A stretch of 64,000 nucleotides of DNA from Ralstonia pickettii. GTDB taxonomy: Bacteria; Pseudomonadota; Gammaproteobacteria; Burkholderiales; Burkholderiaceae. The notes below the pieces were generated by a model that did no database searches, had not been told where the DNA came from, and saw only the letters and a program-made list of their open reading frames with translations. Each line of letters begins with the position of its first letter. The stretch's first letter is position 1. The stretch lies in NCBI RefSeq assembly GCF_016466415.2, contig NZ_CP066771.1, forward strand, positions 2,852,001 through 2,916,000, in the 5' to 3' direction. Made by a program: the position numbers and the translations under genes. Below, piece after piece: positions 53,671 to 64,000 of the stretch.

Positions 53671-55517
53671 TGCGAGCTGGTGTTGTCTTGGGAAGCGGGC
53701 GCCACCGCCGTGGCCGGCACATCCGCCGACGGCCCCGGCGATACCGCTGAGTCCACCGCCGCGGGCGTGCCATCTCCGCCGGCAGGCAGGCCGCGTCCGC
53801 TCGACAGCCACGTCACCGGCACCCAACCGCGCGCCGGCGGCACACCGCCATCCAGCGCCAGCGATACGGGCGCGTACCGCGACAACGCCTTGAGCTTCGG
53901 AAACAGATGCGTCTGCGCCGCGTTGAGGAACACCGCTTCCTGATCGGCGGGCAGGGCGGCTCCGGCTTCGCGGCGAACGAGCGGCGCGAGCGATGCGGGC
54001 GTCATCGTCAGGACGATGCGATCGGTCTTGTCCTTCGGCAGGCTATCTGCCACGGCGGGGAAGCGCTTCGCGAGCACCGCCAGGGCGTCTTCGACGAGAC
54101 GCGCGTCGGGCGAGAACACGACCACATCGCCCGCAATCGCGAGCGTGACTGGGAAGTAGCGATCGGCCGACAGCTGCGCCGCAAACGGTGCGGCGGCCGA
54201 TTGGGCCGTACCGTAGCGCGCGCTGACCGGGCGCTGCCACAGCGTGGCGTTGGCAGGGCCCTGCTTTGTCGTCACCGGCAGGCGCTTGTACGGACCGGAC
54301 TTGTCGTCGGCCTGCGCCTTGGCTTCGTACGAACCGACGATCTTGCCGAATAGCGCGCCGAGCGCCGGCTTAACGGCTTCTGCCTGCGACACCGACGACA
54401 GCTTCGCCACGAACAACGGCGCCACCAGCGACGACTTGCCGTACCAGCACACTGCAGCCGGGCCCGCGAATGCCTCACCGACATGCGCGGCGGCTTCGCT
54501 GACCTCCTTGGCATCGCCAGCCACGGACTTCAGCAGCGAGCCAGCGGCCTTCCAGTCGACCGGCAGCGTCGCGCACGCGGCAGGATCAGACGGCAGCGCC
54601 CGCCACAGGCCGGCGTTATCCCACTTGGCCGAAAGCCGGGCCGGGTCGATGAGCGCGGCGCTCTGCCAGCCGTTGCCCGCGCCGTCCTTGCCCGAACCGA
54701 AGTCGAAACGCAGCGCTTCAATGCCGGGGAAGTACTGCTGATAACCGAACGACAGATAGTTGGCGCTCACCACAACGTGATGGCCCGTCGGTTCCTGCGC
54801 GGGCAGCGCGTACGCCGTGCCTTGCACATTGCGCTTGCCAGCGTCGTCGGAGAACAGCGCCGCCAGCGCGTTCGCCTGCTTGGAGATCGGCTTGCCGTCC
54901 TTGTCCAGCAGCATGCCGGGCTCGGACAGCGCGATCAGCCGGTCGCCCTTGCTGGCAATCAGGATCGAACGCGTGGCTGAAAGCCTGAGCGCATAGACCG
55001 GCGCGCCGGAATCGCCGAGCCCATCGGCGACCTTGGTGAGCTGCGTGTCGCTGGTGGCAACAGTGGCGACGGCTTCCAGCGCCTTGGCGAGGCCGTTGCG
55101 CTGCATCGAGAGCACCCAGTAGCGCAGCTTGTCGTCGGGGCCGCGCCACAGCATCACGCGGGCGGGTTCGTCAAACACGTGCTTGAGCACCGTCTCGGCC
55201 AGGTCGAGCTTCTGCTCGTACGCCAGGCGGCGCAGCGCACCGGCCACCGAGAGGCGGTCTTCGTTGCCTTCGTAATAGGCCACGAAATCTTCGGTGAGCA
55301 CGTCGCGCAGCAACGGCACACGCAGCACGTCGCGCGGCAGTTGCGACAGGCTCTGGCTGTCGATGAGGGCGTCGGGATAGGTCAGGTCGAGCTGGACTTG
55401 GCGGGCGTGCAGCGCGCGCGAGCGGCCAAACGGGTGCCAGACAATCTGCACCACCGCCGCGCCGGCAACGACCAGGGCGACCGCACCAGCGGCGATCTGC
55501 TTGCGTGTGAGCTTCAT
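53667..55517 (-). CDS. yfaA: DUF2138 membrane-anchored protein (YfaA-like)
   Basis: A 616-residue protein with a single N-terminal membrane segment (8-27) and a large periplasmic part. Function unknown. Only family-level blocks are seen, such as [44 protein letters not shown] and [20 protein letters not shown] (key parts). The C-terminal 50 residues are Pro/Ala/Ser rich. It is the first gene of the yfaA-T-S-Q-P-type operon and likely its membrane anchor; the next gene overlaps by 4 nt. Confidence 0.87.
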   Translation of the reverse strand: MKLTRKQIAAGAVALVVAGAAVVQIVWHPFGRSRALHARQVQLDLTYPDALIDSQSLSQLPRDVLRVPLLRDVLTEDFVAYYEGNEDRLSVAGALRRLAYEQKLDLAETVLKHVFDEPARVMLWRGPDDKLRYWVLSMQRNGLAKALEAVATVATSDTQLTKVADGLGDSGAPVYALRLSATRSILIASKGDRLIALSEPGMLLDKDGKPISKQANALAALFSDDAGKRNVQGTAYALPAQEPTGHHVVVSANYLSFGYQQYFPGIEALRFDFGSGKDGAGNGWQSAALIDPARLSAKWDNAGLWRALPSDPAACATLPVDWKAAGSLLKSVAGDAKEVSEAAAHVGEAFAGPAAVCWYGKSSLVAPLFVAKLSSVSQAEAVKPALGALFGKIVGSYEAKAQADDKSGPYKRLPVTTKQGPANATLWQRPVSARYGTAQSAAAPFAAQLSADRYFPVTLAIAGDVVVFSPDARLVEDALAVLAKRFPAVADSLPKDKTDRIVLTMTPASLAPLVRREAGAALPADQEAVFLNAAQTHLFPKLKALSRYAPVSLALDGGVPPARGWVPVTWLSSGRGLPAGGDGTPAAVDSAVSPGPSADVPATAVAPASQDNTSSQ

Positions 55518-55775
55518 GGAGGAATCGTCGGCAAGACTGGAGGGGCCGGCGACTTGCTGGAATCTGCTCCGCTGGAGGGCGCGCAGATTGTAAAAAGTGC
55601 CGGTCTATAGCCGGGAAATCATAGCGGTTGGCATGTTAAGGCGGGTTAACGTCTCAAGAAAATACGAACCCGACAGCACCAGTGTTGTTTGGTGTCTGCA
55701 CACGGTGCCTTGGCGAAAAGCGGACAAAAAAAGCCCGGCACATGGCCGGGCTTTGATGGTGTTGCTGGCGTTCGC
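55518..55775. other. Spacer between rpoC and the yfa-type operon
   Basis: 258 bases. It holds the rpoC terminator at its rpoC end and about 210 bases that must contain the yfa-type operon promoter; no convincing -35/-10 pair was found. Confidence 0.5.
55726..55754 (-). terminator. Terminator of rpoBC
   Basis: Perfect 10-bp stem AAAGCCCGGC / GCCGGGCTTT (55730-55739 with 55745-55754), five-base loop, followed on the minus strand by a run of T. It isolates the rpoBC transcript from the yfa-type operon downstream. Confidence 0.93.
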
Positions 55776-60005
<4,230 letters not shown>

Positions 60006-60132
60006 TCCAAACTCCTTGAGTTTGAGGCTGGTGCCCTGGTGTGACCCAAAGGCGCCGGCCCTAAATCTTCGTCAATGGCTGCTGTTACCAGGGCATGGCG
60101 ATGTTGCTGCCACGCCCTCACCGCATCGGCGC

Positions 60133-64000
<3,868 letters not shown>

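Noticed and set aside
39882-55517. Recent genomic island or integrated element
   Set aside because: No integrase, transposase, tRNA, direct repeats or obvious base-composition change was seen at either end.

Overview
The window is chromosomal DNA from a GC-rich betaproteobacterium, most likely Ralstonia or a close Burkholderiaceae relative. This rests on the protein sequences, on PilMNOP standing divergent from PBP1a, on the cyaY / lptM / lysA order, on the System II cytochrome c genes, and on the long str-S10-spc-alpha ribosomal block. No transposon, phage, CRISPR or tRNA was seen. Most genes lie on the minus strand.

Region 1 (1-7.6 kb): the type IV pilus alignment genes pilM-N-O-P read leftward and pilP runs off the left edge. 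The PBP1a gene mrcA reads away from them. Then come cyaY (minus), lptM and lysA (plus), with strong bidirectional terminators after mrcA and lysA. Region 2 (7.6-15.6 kb, all minus): a small lipoprotein, an ECF sigma factor and a membrane anti-sigma factor, then the periplasmic methionine sulfoxide reductase pair msrP-msrQ. Upstream of these are the cytochrome c maturation genes resB and ccsB and a dihaem cytochrome c4. Region 3 (15.8-19.9 kb): engB and hemB on plus, dsbD and cutA on minus. Between engB and hemB, on the minus strand, is a run of hairpins ending in a U8 terminator. I read it as an unannotated small RNA in the position of Spot 42/ErsA.

Region 4 (19.9-39.9 kb, all minus): in transcription order rpsL-rpsG-fusA-tuf-rpsJ, then rplC-D-W-B-rpsS-rplV-rpsC-rplP-rpmC-rpsQ, rplN-X-E-rpsN-H-rplF-R-rpsE-rpmD-rplO-secY-infA-rpmJ-rpsM-rpsK, and rpsD-rpoA-rplQ, closed by a terminator at about 19.92 kb. 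Near-consensus promoters stand before rpsL and before rplC, and a terminator hairpin follows rpsJ.

Region 5 (39.9-55.5 kb) lies between the str operon and rpoC: an MFS transporter with a divergent LysR regulator, recQ, a methyltransferase, and an envelope operon matching E. coli yfaA-T-S-Q-P / P. aeruginosa mag (DUF2138, DUF1175, alpha-2-macroglobulin, DUF2300, two copies of DUF2135). Its motifs suggest a periplasmic trap plus peptidoglycan-directed module: an NlpC/P60-like Cys/His signature in DUF1175; SxxK, SpoIID-like and HExxH signatures in DUF2300; and a CAEQ thioester motif in the macroglobulin. Region 6 (55.7-64 kb): rpoC and most of rpoB, cut by the right edge.
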